The notes beneath the pieces were generated by a model. The model saw only the letters and a list, made by a program, of their open reading frames with translations, made no database searches and had not been told where the DNA came from. DNA of 64,000 nt from Pseudomonas sp. CC120222-01a. Lineage in GTDB: Bacteria; Pseudomonadota; Gammaproteobacteria; Pseudomonadales; Pseudomonadaceae. The position numbers and the translations under genes were made by a program. Of the stretch, positions 45,401-53,942 are shown piece by piece; within the stretch, counting starts at the first letter, position 1; each line of letters begins with the position of its first letter. The DNA lies in NCBI RefSeq assembly GCF_003097235.1, contig NZ_QEQQ01000004.1, positions 100,229 through 164,228 on the forward strand, written 5' to 3'.

Positions 45401-48285
45401 ACGGCTGCACCGAGGGCGATACCCGCGATGGCACGGCCGCCTGTCCGAAAGCCAAACAGCACCCGTACTTCGGCCGCTTTGGCCGGGCCGACTGGCTGGG
45501 CGCGCGTACCGCCATGCAACGCTGGTTCGCCGACCCGTTGGTCAACGTGCATAACGTCGACCGGGGCCTGGGCACCATCTTCACCCATGACCACCTTGGC
45601 CCATCGACCCACCAGCAACTGGGGCTGTACGCCACCGTGCTGGCCGAGCCAGCCGGTTCCACCTGGTACCACGCCGAAACCGGCGAGAAGCTGTACAACC
45701 CGGGCGCCCGCCAGGACGGCGGCCCGACTTCGTGGCAGGCAGTGATCCAGACCGGCGACCATGACGGCGACGGCAAGAACGACAGCTACCGCGAGTTCTT
45801 CCTGGAGTACAGCGACTTCCAGCATGCCTATGAAGCGGGCGTGTACGTCGGAGCCGGCCCCGATGGCGTGCCCAACGGCCAGGCCTATCCGGCCACCGCA
45901 GACAGCTTCCGCTACGCCATCAACCCACCTGTGCGGCAGAAGGCCGCCAACCTGCTCGAATCGGTGGTCGAGTCCCGTGGCGGCTTGAGCCCAGGCTGCC
46001 CCAGCCGGCCATGCCCGCAGGCCATTTCGGTGGATGACCCCGGCATGTTCGTCGTCAACTACCGCAACGAGCCGCTGGCCCTGCGGGTGTTCGACCCGAA
46101 CAAGGTCGGGCCGGACGGCAAGCGCGGCATGCAGGCCGACGGCCTCGGCGGCGACCTGGGCTACGCCCTGCAGAGCCGCACCGACAGGGCGATCCCAGCC
46201 ATGAACCTGGCGCCTTCGGCAATCACGTCGGCGGTCGGGCCCACTGGCGGCACCACGCTGTTCCCACCGCACATCAACAAGGCCGGTAGCGAACCGGGTG
46301 ACCCGTTCACGCCCATGCTGCGTACCTATTCCGGCGACAACGTGCGCCTGCGCCTGCACGCCGGTGGCCATGAAGAGGAGCACAACGTCACCTTGCACGG
46401 CGTGAAGTGGCTGCAGAATGGCTCCGGCTTCGGCAACAGCTCCAACTCGGGCTGGAAGTCCTCGCAGATGATCGGCATTTCCGAGCAGATGGGCTTCATG
46501 GCGCCGGTGTCGATGATCTCCAGCTCCGCGGCCACCAACGGTGATTACCTGTACAGCATGGATGCGGCCCTGGAAGGCTACTGGAACGGCATCTGGGGCG
46601 TGATGCGCAACTACACCGCGCAACGCGCCGACCTGTTCCCGCTGCCGAACAACCCGCAGCCGGTGGCCATGCGCAACACGGTCAACTTCGACGGCATCTG
46701 CCCGAAAACCACGGCCAACCCCAATGGCATCGGCACCCGCCCGACGGTCAAGCGCAGCTACGAAATCGTCGCCGCACTGGCCAACGACATTCTCGAGAAC
46801 CGCAACGGCGTCAGCATCAACGACCCGGCCGGTATCGGCCAGCATGTCGGCGGCCCGCTCAAGGCCAACGGTGGCACCCTGGTGTTCAACAGCCGCAACA
46901 CGCGCATCCCGCAGGTGACGGTGGTCGACGAGGAGGACGGCACCACCTTCACCGTCGGCGGCCACAGCGCGCCGTTGCATGACCCGACTGCCGTGCTGTA
47001 CGTGCGCAAGGCCGACCTCGACCCTGCCAGCGGCAAGCTCAAGGCTGGCGTCCCGGTAGAGCCGCTGGTGCTTCGGGCCAATGCCGGCGATTGCATCAGC
47101 ATCACCCTGGAGAACCGCCTGCCGCTGGTGATGCCTGACTTGCCGAGCACGGCAGTGATGCAGAACGTGGTCAAGCGCGACCGCTTCGACAGCGAAGGCT
47201 CAACTGCCTTCAACAACAACCTGATGCGGCCGTCCAGCCATGTCGGCCTGCATGCGCAGCTGCTGGCTTACGACATCACCAAGTCGGACGGCGTCAACGT
47301 CGGTGCCAACCCGGTGCAGACCGTGCCGCCCCGGGCGGGTAACAGCGGCGCCTACCCGAGCCGGGTGTACCAGTACTACGCCGGCCACCTGGAGCGCGAA
47401 GGCAAGCCGTTGCTGCAACTGGGCCGCACGGTGGACAACATCAACACCACGGCGATCGAGTTCGGTGGTCTCAACCTGACCCCGGCGGATGTCATCAAGC
47501 AGCCGCAGAAGGGCCTGGTCGCCGGCATGAGCGTGCTGCCACAGACCGCGACCTGGACCGAGGACAACGCCAGCCGCGCCCAGGCCACGGTGAAGGTCAG
47601 CGGCCAACCCGACTACCGCGACCTGGTCACGGTGTGGCAGCGCTCGATGAACATGCGCTGGGCCGATGGCCGCCCGGTGGAGGGCATCGCCACCGAAGGC
47701 AACGGCGTGCCGGGCGATCCGAAGGACAACGGCAACATGGCGCTGAACTACAAGACCGAGCCGCTGTGGCTGCGCTTCGGCCTGGCGCCGGACGCACCGT
47801 TCGGCCATGCCGATGGCTTCGGTTTCGCCGACGTGCCCAACGCCCACATGGCCTACAGCAACGCACTGGTCGGCGGCGACCCGCAAACCCCGGTGCTCTA
47901 TGCCAAGCCTGGCCAGCCGGTGCGCAGCCATGTGCTGATGCCAAGCGGTGGCAGCCGTGGCATCACCTACCAGCTCGACGGTCACCTGTGGCCGCTGCAC
48001 AACTACCAGGCCGAGAAGAACGACCTCGACGGCTACCCGACGAACCTGCCCGGCATCGGCTCGGTGCGCTTCGGTTTCAACCCGATGGCCATGTACATCG
48101 GCGCCCAGGAGAGCGTGCTGCCAGCGGCGCACTTCAGCTTCATGCTGCCCAGTGCCGGGGGCGCCAACGCAGTGCCAGGTGACTACCTGTTCCGCGACTA
48201 TGCCGCCTACGGCAACCTCTCGGGACTGTGGGGCATCCTGCGGGTGACCAACGATGCGCCGCCGGCAACTGCGGCGAGCCAGTAA
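42445..48285 (+). CDS. mnxG: giant multicopper manganese oxidase MnxG
   Basis: About 1946 residues from ATG 42445 (GGAGGT 6 nt upstream). A Sec-type signal peptide is present (about 1-27, VLTSFVLALFGWEAPAEAAV). Multiple cupredoxin domains carry copper-ligand motifs: EQHIFHLHGHQWLF (about 478-491) with IYHCHFYPHFAQGMWAMW (about 531-548), which supplies type 1 and trinuclear ligands; a second set has GQHIHLPKWD (about 943-952) with FTHDHLGPSTHQQLGLY (about 1047-1063). Further HxH-type segments lie near 1310 and 1840. The size and architecture match MnxG, which oxidises Mn(II) to Mn(III/IV) oxide at the cell surface of P. putida GB-1. It heads a collinear block encoding copper delivery and export proteins. 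Expression is expected to depend on sigma-54. Confidence 0.95.
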   Translation: MSTPSKGPVLTSFVLALFGWEAPAEAAVQCQRTLVANVVALDQPLMFNRLGAQNANGMMFALREDVVDDHQVPLSKGGAAVPGKVTLRPDKRPRPIVLRVAAGDCLTVNLTNLLDYKANPNKHGIEPEEGEGPETEVDNEGGEHFVADEQVTDRHVGFQVNGMQAVNSIGDIAANTGRNGNFLVAPGNTRSYTLFAEREGAFAATSQGATFGGQGGAGNVANGLFGQVVVVPKGGRTFRNTLTEEEMRLATTGRTATGQPVIDYQARYPQSEPWLSEGKAGKPIIAMVDGNEILNSETDAIVMGPNPDGSFPKTTYPLESIGKRNPALPNRLDAFRDFASQFADEVAATQAFPGYWADPVMGHVLEPTRDSFMINYGSGGMGAEVVANRLGVGPMHDCLSCAYEEFFLSAHTVGDIGTLVDVPANVGLEHIRPGEVPPASATGVKASMALYPAEPANVHHSYIGDFTKFRNTHNGHEQHIFHLHGHQWLFNPNDDNSDYIDAQGIGPGIGYTYEIANGGSGNRNRVAGDAIYHCHFYPHFAQGMWAMWRVHDVFEEGTRLEVSGQGQNGYHSTPFALRSGKPAVGARALPDGEIVAGTPIPAIVPLPGKAMAPMPGKVVVIPKLATEQVAANDDEAPEEEGDDDHAHEPAAPKAVGSLALVDRSEANRNADGSLKNPGYPFWIGGIESSVGNRPPTPPLDMLDPALARQLKESGKALWANLDPNQVDGWDGGLGRHALDGVSAGGEAVTTTTKLDFSKVVHKARPIYLPEEGTDVEQAAMQFHAKAEHASYALIPGSQPVAKAFRTNGALPTAGAPFYEPCMDDRGKRLTQSSGVGEFFSGESLTGMNFRGASTFTADRPRIYKGANIQFDAVYNKVGYHFPQARILALWEDAWPVITKQRPPEPLVMRMNTFDCTMYTHTNLIPSYYEMDDYQVRTPTDVIGQHIHLPKWDLTAADGSANGWNYEDGILSPGSVVERVQAIRSFNGCTEGDTRDGTAACPKAKQHPYFGRFGRADWLGARTAMQRWFADPLVNVHNVDRGLGTIFTHDHLGPSTHQQLGLYATVLAEPAGSTWYHAETGEKLYNPGARQDGGPTSWQAVIQTGDHDGDGKNDSYREFFLEYSDFQHAYEAGVYVGAGPDGVPNGQAYPATADSFRYAINPPVRQKAANLLESVVESRGGLSPGCPSRPCPQAISVDDPGMFVVNYRNEPLALRVFDPNKVGPDGKRGMQADGLGGDLGYALQSRTDRAIPAMNLAPSAITSAVGPTGGTTLFPPHINKAGSEPGDPFTPMLRTYSGDNVRLRLHAGGHEEEHNVTLHGVKWLQNGSGFGNSSNSGWKSSQMIGISEQMGFMAPVSMISSSAATNGDYLYSMDAALEGYWNGIWGVMRNYTAQRADLFPLPNNPQPVAMRNTVNFDGICPKTTANPNGIGTRPTVKRSYEIVAALANDILENRNGVSINDPAGIGQHVGGPLKANGGTLVFNSRNTRIPQVTVVDEEDGTTFTVGGHSAPLHDPTAVLYVRKADLDPASGKLKAGVPVEPLVLRANAGDCISITLENRLPLVMPDLPSTAVMQNVVKRDRFDSEGSTAFNNNLMRPSSHVGLHAQLLAYDITKSDGVNVGANPVQTVPPRAGNSGAYPSRVYQYYAGHLEREGKPLLQLGRTVDNINTTAIEFGGLNLTPADVIKQPQKGLVAGMSVLPQTATWTEDNASRAQATVKVSGQPDYRDLVTVWQRSMNMRWADGRPVEGIATEGNGVPGDPKDNGNMALNYKTEPLWLRFGLAPDAPFGHADGFGFADVPNAHMAYSNALVGGDPQTPVLYAKPGQPVRSHVLMPSGGSRGITYQLDGHLWPLHNYQAEKNDLDGYPTNLPGIGSVRFGFNPMAMYIGAQESVLPAAHFSFMLPSAGGANAVPGDYLFRDYAAYGNLSGLWGILRVTNDAPPATAASQ

Positions 48286-48303
48286 GGGAAGGGGAGCGCG
48301 AGC

Positions 48304-50292
48304 ATGTACAAGAACAAGAAGACTCGGCCCGCGGTACTGGGAGTGATGCTGGGTGTGGCGCTGATCGGCCTGGGCGTGGCGTATGAAAAGCTCTGGTGCG
48401 ACCCGCGCGAGCTGCTGCAGGAGCCTGATGACCCACAGGCCCTGCACCGGCTCAGCCGCGACGGCGTGACGGTGGAGTTCGAGGCGCGTCCCTTGGCCGG
48501 TGGCGACGTGCGTGAAGGCGCCTTTGCCAACATCCGCTTCAAGGTCACCGACCAGGCCAGCGGCCAGCCGCTGTCGGGCATGGCGCCGGGGGCCTGGATC
48601 GACCCGGCGCAGGCGGCACCGCTAGAAGGCGGCAACCGTGACCAGAGCTGCAAGGCCCGCGTGGCGCTGTTTCTCAAGAGCAGCATCGGCGCTCGCCCGT
48701 TGCTGGACCTGAACAGTTACTTCCTGCTGGTGCTGAACAAGGACGCCAGCCTGACCGTGATCGACCCGACGGTGTCGGTGGGCGGTATCACCAGCACCCT
48801 GGCGCGCATCGACCTGCCGGGCCGGCCAATGGACTGGACGGCCAGCGGGGATGACAAGCAGGTCTTCGTGTCGATCCCGGAGCGTGGCCAGGTGGCGGTG
48901 ATCGATACCGAGACCTTCACCCGCGTGGCCACCCTGGAGGCCGGCGAGTCACCAGTCCGCGTGGCCTTGCAGCCGGACCAGCACCGGCTGTGGGTCGGCA
49001 ACAACAGCAGCGACCCGGCCAAAGGCGGGGTGACGGTGATCGACGTCCCCTCACGCAGCACCCTGAAATCGTTCGCCACCGGCTCCGGGCATCACGAAAT
49101 CGCCTTCAGCGCCGACTCGCGCTACGCCTTTGTCAGCAACCGCGATGGCGGCACCCTGAGCATCATCGACATCCCCCAGATGCACCTGGTAAAAACCCTG
49201 GAGGTCGGCCCGCACCCGCTGTCGGTGGCCTACTCGGCACTGTCCCAGGCGGTCTACGTGGCCGATGGTGCAGAGGGCACGGTGCGGGTGATCGATGCCC
49301 GCAGCCATCAGCTGCGCCACATCGTCAAGGCCGAGCAGGGCCTCGGGCCGATGCGCTTCAGCAGCGATGGCCGCTGGGGCATCGTGCTCAACACCGTGGA
49401 TAACCAGGCCCTGGTGATCGATGCCAGTACCGACACGCTGATCCACCGCGTACCGGTGGCGGCCGAACCGTACCAGCTGACTTTCACCAAAGGCTATGCC
49501 TACATCCGTGGCCTGGCCTCGCCCAAGGTCAGCATGATCAACCTGAGCAGCCTGGGCGAAGGGCGCCAACCGATCGTGCAGGGCTTCGAAGCCGGCCCTG
49601 CGGCGCCACGCCAGGCCGGTGACCTGCCACTGGCCCAGGGGTTGTCGGTGTCGCGTGACGACAACTCGGTATTCGTGGTCAACCCGGTGGACAACACCAC
49701 CTACTTCTACGCCGAGGGCATGAACGCCCCGATGTCCGGCTACAACAACCGTGGCCACCAGGCCCGCGCGACCCTGGTCATCGACCGCAGCTTGCGCGAG
49801 CTGGCACCGGGGGTGTATGGCTCGACGGTGAAAATGCCGGCGGCAGGCACGTTCGATGTGGCCTTCCTGCTCAACCAGCCGCAAATCATCCACTGCTTCA
49901 GCACCGAGGTGGCCGCCGCGCCGGATGCGAGCAAGCGCCGGGGGGCGCATGCCGAGTTCATCGGCCTCGACCAGCCCATGGCGCAGCAAACGGTATTCAC
50001 CGCCAAGGTGCGCATCGTCGGCGACGACGGCCGGCCACGGGTGGGCCTGGTCGACCTGACTTTGCGCTACTTCCTGGCGCCTTCGTCGCTGCCGCGCAAC
50101 CTGCCGCTCGAAGAGGTGGGCGAGGGCGTGTACCAGGCGGCGCTGACCTTGCCCGAAGCCGGCGCCTGGTACCTGCATGTGCAGTCGCCGTCGCTCGGGC
50201 GCAAGTTCGCCGAAGAAAACTACACCAGCCTGCGCGTGCTGCCCGCCGCTGCGGCTACTGCTTCCCAGACCGAAGTGAGGAATGTGCGATGA
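48304..50292 (+). CDS. YVTN beta-propeller protein with C-terminal FixH/CopC-like domain
   Basis: A 662-residue protein with an N-terminal signal anchor (about 11-26, VLGVMLGVALIGLGVAY). About seven YVTN-type blades run from roughly 135 to 440 (VAVIDTETFTRVATLEAGESP, VTVIDVPSRSTLKSFATGSG, LSIIDIPQMHLVKTLEVG). The C-terminal part (about 480-640) has Ig-like beta domains such as VFTAKVRIVGDDGRPRVGLV. No heme motif is seen. It probably acts in the periplasm as a scaffold or partner for MnxG maturation. It starts 18 bp after mnxG and overlaps the SCO gene by 4 bp. Confidence 0.78.
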   Translation: MYKNKKTRPAVLGVMLGVALIGLGVAYEKLWCDPRELLQEPDDPQALHRLSRDGVTVEFEARPLAGGDVREGAFANIRFKVTDQASGQPLSGMAPGAWIDPAQAAPLEGGNRDQSCKARVALFLKSSIGARPLLDLNSYFLLVLNKDASLTVIDPTVSVGGITSTLARIDLPGRPMDWTASGDDKQVFVSIPERGQVAVIDTETFTRVATLEAGESPVRVALQPDQHRLWVGNNSSDPAKGGVTVIDVPSRSTLKSFATGSGHHEIAFSADSRYAFVSNRDGGTLSIIDIPQMHLVKTLEVGPHPLSVAYSALSQAVYVADGAEGTVRVIDARSHQLRHIVKAEQGLGPMRFSSDGRWGIVLNTVDNQALVIDASTDTLIHRVPVAAEPYQLTFTKGYAYIRGLASPKVSMINLSSLGEGRQPIVQGFEAGPAAPRQAGDLPLAQGLSVSRDDNSVFVVNPVDNTTYFYAEGMNAPMSGYNNRGHQARATLVIDRSLRELAPGVYGSTVKMPAAGTFDVAFLLNQPQIIHCFSTEVAAAPDASKRRGAHAEFIGLDQPMAQQTVFTAKVRIVGDDGRPRVGLVDLTLRYFLAPSSLPRNLPLEEVGEGVYQAALTLPEAGAWYLHVQSPSLGRKFAEENYTSLRVLPAAAATASQTEVRNVR

Positions 50293-50945
50293 ACGCCAAG
50301 CATTCTTTCCAGCTGCTTGCCCTGAGCCTGGCATTGGCCAGCAACCTGGCCCTGGCCCATGCCGGCCATGACCACGACGGCCACGCCGGGCAGCCGCCGG
50401 CAGCGCACCAGGAGAAGGCCAGCGTGCGCTTTGCCGATGTCTCGCTGCTCAACCAGAACGGCATGCCGGTACGCCTGGAAAAGGACCTGGTAGGCGAGCA
50501 CCTGGTGGTCATGGGCTTCATCTACACCAGCTGCACCACGGTGTGCCCGGTGGTTTCGTCGATCATGGGCAAGGTCCAGCAACAGCTGGGCGGGCGTGTG
50601 GGCGAGGAGATCCAGCTGGTGTCGATCAGCGTCGACCCGCAGCGTGACGACGCCAAGCGCCTGCAGAATTACGCCAAAGCCTTCCAGCACGGCCCGGGCT
50701 GGAGCTGGCTGACCGGCTCGCAGTACGCGATCACTGAAACCCTCAAGGGCCTCGGCAGCTTCAGTGCCGACCTCAGCCAGCATCCGCCGCTGATCCTGGT
50801 GGGTGACGGTCGCACTGGCCACTGGACCCGCTACTACGGCTTCACCGACCCGGCCGTGCTGGTCGAGGAAATCAACCGCCTGAGCGCCCGCCGCGTGCAC
50901 GCCAAGAGCACCGCCATCGCCGAACACAGTGAGGTGCAGCCATGA
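50289..50945 (+). CDS. SCO1/SenC-family copper chaperone (first copy)
   Basis: A 218-residue periplasmic protein: signal peptide (1-24), a His-rich linker (HAGHDHDGHAGQPPAAH), then a thioredoxin-like SCO domain with the copper ligands TSCTTVCPV (Cys near 78 and 82) and a His near 161 (LSQHPPLIL). SCO proteins deliver copper to cuproenzymes, usually cytochrome oxidase; here the setting points to MnxG metallation. Overlaps both neighbours by 4 bp. Confidence 0.92.
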   Translation: MNAKHSFQLLALSLALASNLALAHAGHDHDGHAGQPPAAHQEKASVRFADVSLLNQNGMPVRLEKDLVGEHLVVMGFIYTSCTTVCPVVSSIMGKVQQQLGGRVGEEIQLVSISVDPQRDDAKRLQNYAKAFQHGPGWSWLTGSQYAITETLKGLGSFSADLSQHPPLILVGDGRTGHWTRYYGFTDPAVLVEEINRLSARRVHAKSTAIAEHSEVQP

Positions 50946-51604
50946 GCAGCGCAGCCCGCCACACCACGATGCGCAGCACCGACTGGCTGGCCCTGGTGGC
51001 CGTGCTGTGGATCCTCAGTTCGGTCGCCTTCGCCCACGAGGGCCATGGGCAGGAGGGCCCCAGCCCGCAACCGGCCCCACCGTCCATGACCAGCGGCGGC
51101 GGCACCCGCGATGCGCAGACCTGGTTCACCGACACCGTGCTCAAGGACCAGAACGGCCGCGAACTGCGCTTCTACAGCGATGTGCTCAAGGACAAGGTGG
51201 TGATGCTCAACGTGATCTTCACCCACTGCACCGACGCCTGTCCGCTGATCACCCGCAAGCTGCGTGACGTGCGCGATGCCATGGGGCCGGCGCTGGCCAG
51301 CCAGGTGACCTTCGTGTCAATCAGCAGCGACCCGCTCAATGACACCCCGGCAGCGCTCAAGGCCTTTGCCGAGAAGCAAGGTGTGGACAGCGCCAACTGG
51401 TTGTTCCTCACTGGCGACAAGGCCGATGTCGATTTGGTGCTGGGGCGCATCGGCCAGTTCCTGCCCAGCCCCGAGCAGCATTCGACCCAGCTTATCGCGG
51501 GTGACGTGGCCGGCAAGCGCTGGAGCAAGATCCGCCCGGATGCACCGCCTGCGGCCATCGCCCAGCGCCTGCAGCTGCTGGCCCAACCGCTGGCCGGGCG
51601 ATAG
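50942..51604 (+). CDS. SCO1/SenC-family copper chaperone (second copy)
   Basis: A 220-residue protein with an N-terminal hydrophobic segment (about 14-30), a short Gly/Pro-rich linker, and an SCO fold carrying THCTDACPL (Cys near 93 and 97) and a candidate ligand His near 180 (PEQHSTQLI). It is diverged from the first SCO and overlaps it by 4 bp, an in-tandem pair. The second copy may handle a different copper site or the thiol-disulfide step. Confidence 0.9.
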   Translation: MSSAARHTTMRSTDWLALVAVLWILSSVAFAHEGHGQEGPSPQPAPPSMTSGGGTRDAQTWFTDTVLKDQNGRELRFYSDVLKDKVVMLNVIFTHCTDACPLITRKLRDVRDAMGPALASQVTFVSISSDPLNDTPAALKAFAEKQGVDSANWLFLTGDKADVDLVLGRIGQFLPSPEQHSTQLIAGDVAGKRWSKIRPDAPPAAIAQRLQLLAQPLAGR

Positions 51605-51609
51605 CCGCC

Positions 51610-53274
51610 ATGGCCCGGTGTTTGTGGGAGCGGCCTTGCGTCGCGAAAGGGCTGCGCAGCAGCCCCGGCGATTGCTGCGCTGATGCTGAAAGCTGGGGCC
51701 GCTACGCGCCCCTTTCGCGACGCAAGGCCGCTCCCACAAGGTCTCGCACAACGCCTTCGTTGTTGCTGGCACTCACCGTCTTGATGGCATCTTGCAGTTC
51801 AGCGCTGGCGCTCGACCTTACCCCGAATGAACAGGCCGGCAAGCGCCTGTACCGGCAAGGGGTATCGAGCAGCGACGCACAGCTGATGGCCCGGGTCGGC
51901 GCCAGCGACATCAGCGTCCCCGCCAGCGTGCTGCCTTGCGCCAGTTGTCATGGCACAGACGGTCGCGGGCGCGCCGAAGGCGGGGTGCGCCCACCCAGCC
52001 TCGACTGGCAGCGCCTGGCACTGGGGCAGGGTGAGCGGCAAAGCAACGCTCGCAGCTATCCGCCCTACAACGACGGCACACTGGCCCGCGCGATCCAGCA
52101 CGGCATTGATCCGGCGGGGCAGCGGCTGGACCCCGCCATGCCGCGCTTCGAACTGACCCTGGCTGACCAGCGCAACCTCACGGCGTATCTCAAACGCCTG
52201 GGCGAGGAACGCGACCCCGGCGTGGAAGACGGCGTGCTGCGCCTGGGCACCTTGCTGCCCGTCAATGGCCCGCTGGCTGATGCCGGGCATGTCGTGCGTG
52301 CCGTACTGGAGGACGGTGTGGCGCAGATCAACCAGCAGGGCGGTATTCATGGCCGGCGCCTGGAACTGGTGGTGGCCGATACCGGCACCGACCAGGCCAG
52401 TGCCGAACTCGCCTTGCAACGCTTGCTCGACCAGCAGCAGGTCTTCACCCTGATCGCGCCGCTGGCGCCCATGCTCGATCAGCAACTGCCGGCACTGCTC
52501 GAACAACGGGGTGTGCCGTTGATCGGCAGCACGCCGCGCAGCGGTGGCAGTTCACAGATTTTCGACCCCTTGCCGGGTATTGCTAGCCAAATGCTGAGCC
52601 TGGCCGAACATGCCAGGAGCAGCCTGGGCCTGGCGCCCGATGGCCTGCGTGTGGTGTACGCCGGCAACGAGCAGGCGGCATTGGCCGAACAGGTGCGCGA
52701 ACGTTTGCGCCAGCAAGGCTGGGCACCGCCAGCGATCCAGGCGTTTGATGGCCAGGCCGTGGAAGGGCCGGGCATCGTCTTCGTCGGCCGCGCCCAGGCC
52801 TTTGCCGGGCTGGCCCAGGCACTGCAGGCCGAAGGTCGTGAGCCTTACCTGTTCGCTGCCTCCAGCCAGGTGGCGGCAGCGGTGGCCGGCTTGCCAGCGC
52901 AGTGGTCGCAGCGGGTGTTCCTGGCCTATCCGTTCGTGCCGGACGACTGGAGCGAGCAGGGCATGGCGACCTTGGCCGGGCTGCAACAACGCCAGGGCCT
53001 CGACCCACGCCAGGCGTCGCTGCAGGTCAGCACCTTGTGTGCCCTGAAGTTGTTGTCCGAAGCCCTGAAGCAGATTGGCCGCGATGCCAGCCGCGAACAG
53101 CTGGTGGCCGCCCTGGAGGGCCTGCACGATGTCGACACCGGCCTGACCCCGGCGCTGGGCTTCGGCCCCGGCAGGCGCCAGGGCATGGCCGGTGCCCATG
53201 TGGTCGCGGTGGCGCTGCCCGGGCCACGCTTTACCGCCGTTGCCCCGTACCGGCCGCTGCCGGACAGCCCTTGA
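51610..53274 (+). CDS. cytochrome c fused to periplasmic ligand-binding (Leu/Ile/Val-type) domain
   Basis: An exported fusion. A c-type heme site LPCASCHGTDGRGRA lies near residues 112-126 of the longest reading, with the likely axial Met in DPAMPRFEL near 177. A type I periplasmic-binding domain (about 210-545) follows: LRLGTLLPVNGPLADAGHVV, INQQGGIHGRRLELVVADTGT, LIGSTPRSGGSS. The hydrophobic signal core LLLALTVLMASCSSALA is preceded by REP-derived codons: ATG 51610 reads straight through a REP pair, while ATG 51784 would leave too short a signal, so the true start is unsettled. The role may be electron acceptance coupled to metal or redox sensing. Confidence 0.82.
   Translation: MARCLWERPCVAKGLRSSPGDCCADAESWGRYAPLSRRKAAPTRSRTTPSLLLALTVLMASCSSALALDLTPNEQAGKRLYRQGVSSSDAQLMARVGASDISVPASVLPCASCHGTDGRGRAEGGVRPPSLDWQRLALGQGERQSNARSYPPYNDGTLARAIQHGIDPAGQRLDPAMPRFELTLADQRNLTAYLKRLGEERDPGVEDGVLRLGTLLPVNGPLADAGHVVRAVLEDGVAQINQQGGIHGRRLELVVADTGTDQASAELALQRLLDQQQVFTLIAPLAPMLDQQLPALLEQRGVPLIGSTPRSGGSSQIFDPLPGIASQMLSLAEHARSSLGLAPDGLRVVYAGNEQAALAEQVRERLRQQGWAPPAIQAFDGQAVEGPGIVFVGRAQAFAGLAQALQAEGREPYLFAASSQVAAAVAGLPAQWSQRVFLAYPFVPDDWSEQGMATLAGLQQRQGLDPRQASLQVSTLCALKLLSEALKQIGRDASREQLVAALEGLHDVDTGLTPALGFGPGRRQGMAGAHVVAVALPGPRFTAVAPYRPLPDSP
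51621..51740. repeat. inverted REP pair (REP 4) in the 5' end of the cytochrome c fusion gene
   Basis: Arms TGTGGGAGCGGCCTTGCGTC (from 51623) and its complement near 51738 belong to a REP variant with the inner stem TTGCGTCGCGAAAGGG. The pair is read in frame ahead of the signal core. Confidence 0.9.
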
Positions 53275-53285
53275 GCGGAGGTGCC

Positions 53286-53927
53286 ATGCGTATCCTGTTG
53301 CTGTGCCTGTTGCTGATGCTTGCCAAGGCGAGCTGGGCCGACGTGCCCGCTGCGCGGGTCAACGGCGTGACGATTGATGTGATGCGCCTGGAGCGTTATT
53401 TCACCGAGTATCTGCAAGCCCAGGGCAGGGCACTGACCAGTATCCGCAACCCGACGCTGTACAAGCGCCTGCGCGACCAGGCCCTGGACGAACTGATCGA
53501 CAAGGAGCTGCTGTGGCAGGAGGCGCAACGTTCAGGTATTCACATCAGTGATGAGCAGGTATCAGCGCAGGTTGGCGAAATCGAAGCCGCCTTCGGCAGC
53601 CCGGCGCTGTTCGAAAGGCGCCTGGCGGATGCAGGTTTCGATCGGGCAGATTACGCTGATTACATGCGCCATGAACTGGCCGCACAGCAGCTGTACGCCC
53701 GGCTCAGCGCGGTAGACGAGCCCAGCCAGGCCGACGTCGAGGCGTTCTACCAGGCCAACCGGCAAATCCTGCAAGGAGTGCAGAACCAAAGTGATAACTC
53801 CTCGGTCATACCCGAACAGGGCCTGCAGTTGGCCAGGGCCGCGCTCATCGGCCAGTTGCAGGCGCAGGCGCGCGATTCGGTGCGCCAACGTTTGCGCGAA
53901 TCCGCTACAGTGGAGATCGCTGACTGA
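53286..53927 (+). CDS. SurA-N-like periplasmic chaperone lacking a parvulin domain
   Basis: A 213-residue exported protein (signal peptide 1-19, LLLCLLLMLAKASWAD). The SurA N-domain pattern is visible: ARVNGVTIDVMRLERYFTEY, LYKRLRDQALDELIDKELLWQEA, ISDEQVSAQVGEIEAAFGS. The chain ends soon after VEAFYQANR, where a parvulin-type peptidyl-prolyl isomerase domain normally begins, and only a short helix follows. It probably binds unfolded clients, perhaps MnxG or the secretin, without isomerase activity. It follows the cytochrome c fusion by 11 bp and ends the mnxG block. Confidence 0.82.
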   Translation: MRILLLCLLLMLAKASWADVPAARVNGVTIDVMRLERYFTEYLQAQGRALTSIRNPTLYKRLRDQALDELIDKELLWQEAQRSGIHISDEQVSAQVGEIEAAFGSPALFERRLADAGFDRADYADYMRHELAAQQLYARLSAVDEPSQADVEAFYQANRQILQGVQNQSDNSSVIPEQGLQLARAALIGQLQAQARDSVRQRLRESATVEIAD

Positions 53928-53942
53928 GGCCCACGAATGGAT

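Noticed and set aside
42388..46980. Very long open frame (about 1530 codons) antisense to mnxG
   Set aside because: It is a consequence of high GC and codon bias on the mnxG strand; the translation is low-complexity, rich in His, Gly, Val, Ala and Gln, with no domains, and mnxG has clear copper motifs and a ribosome site.
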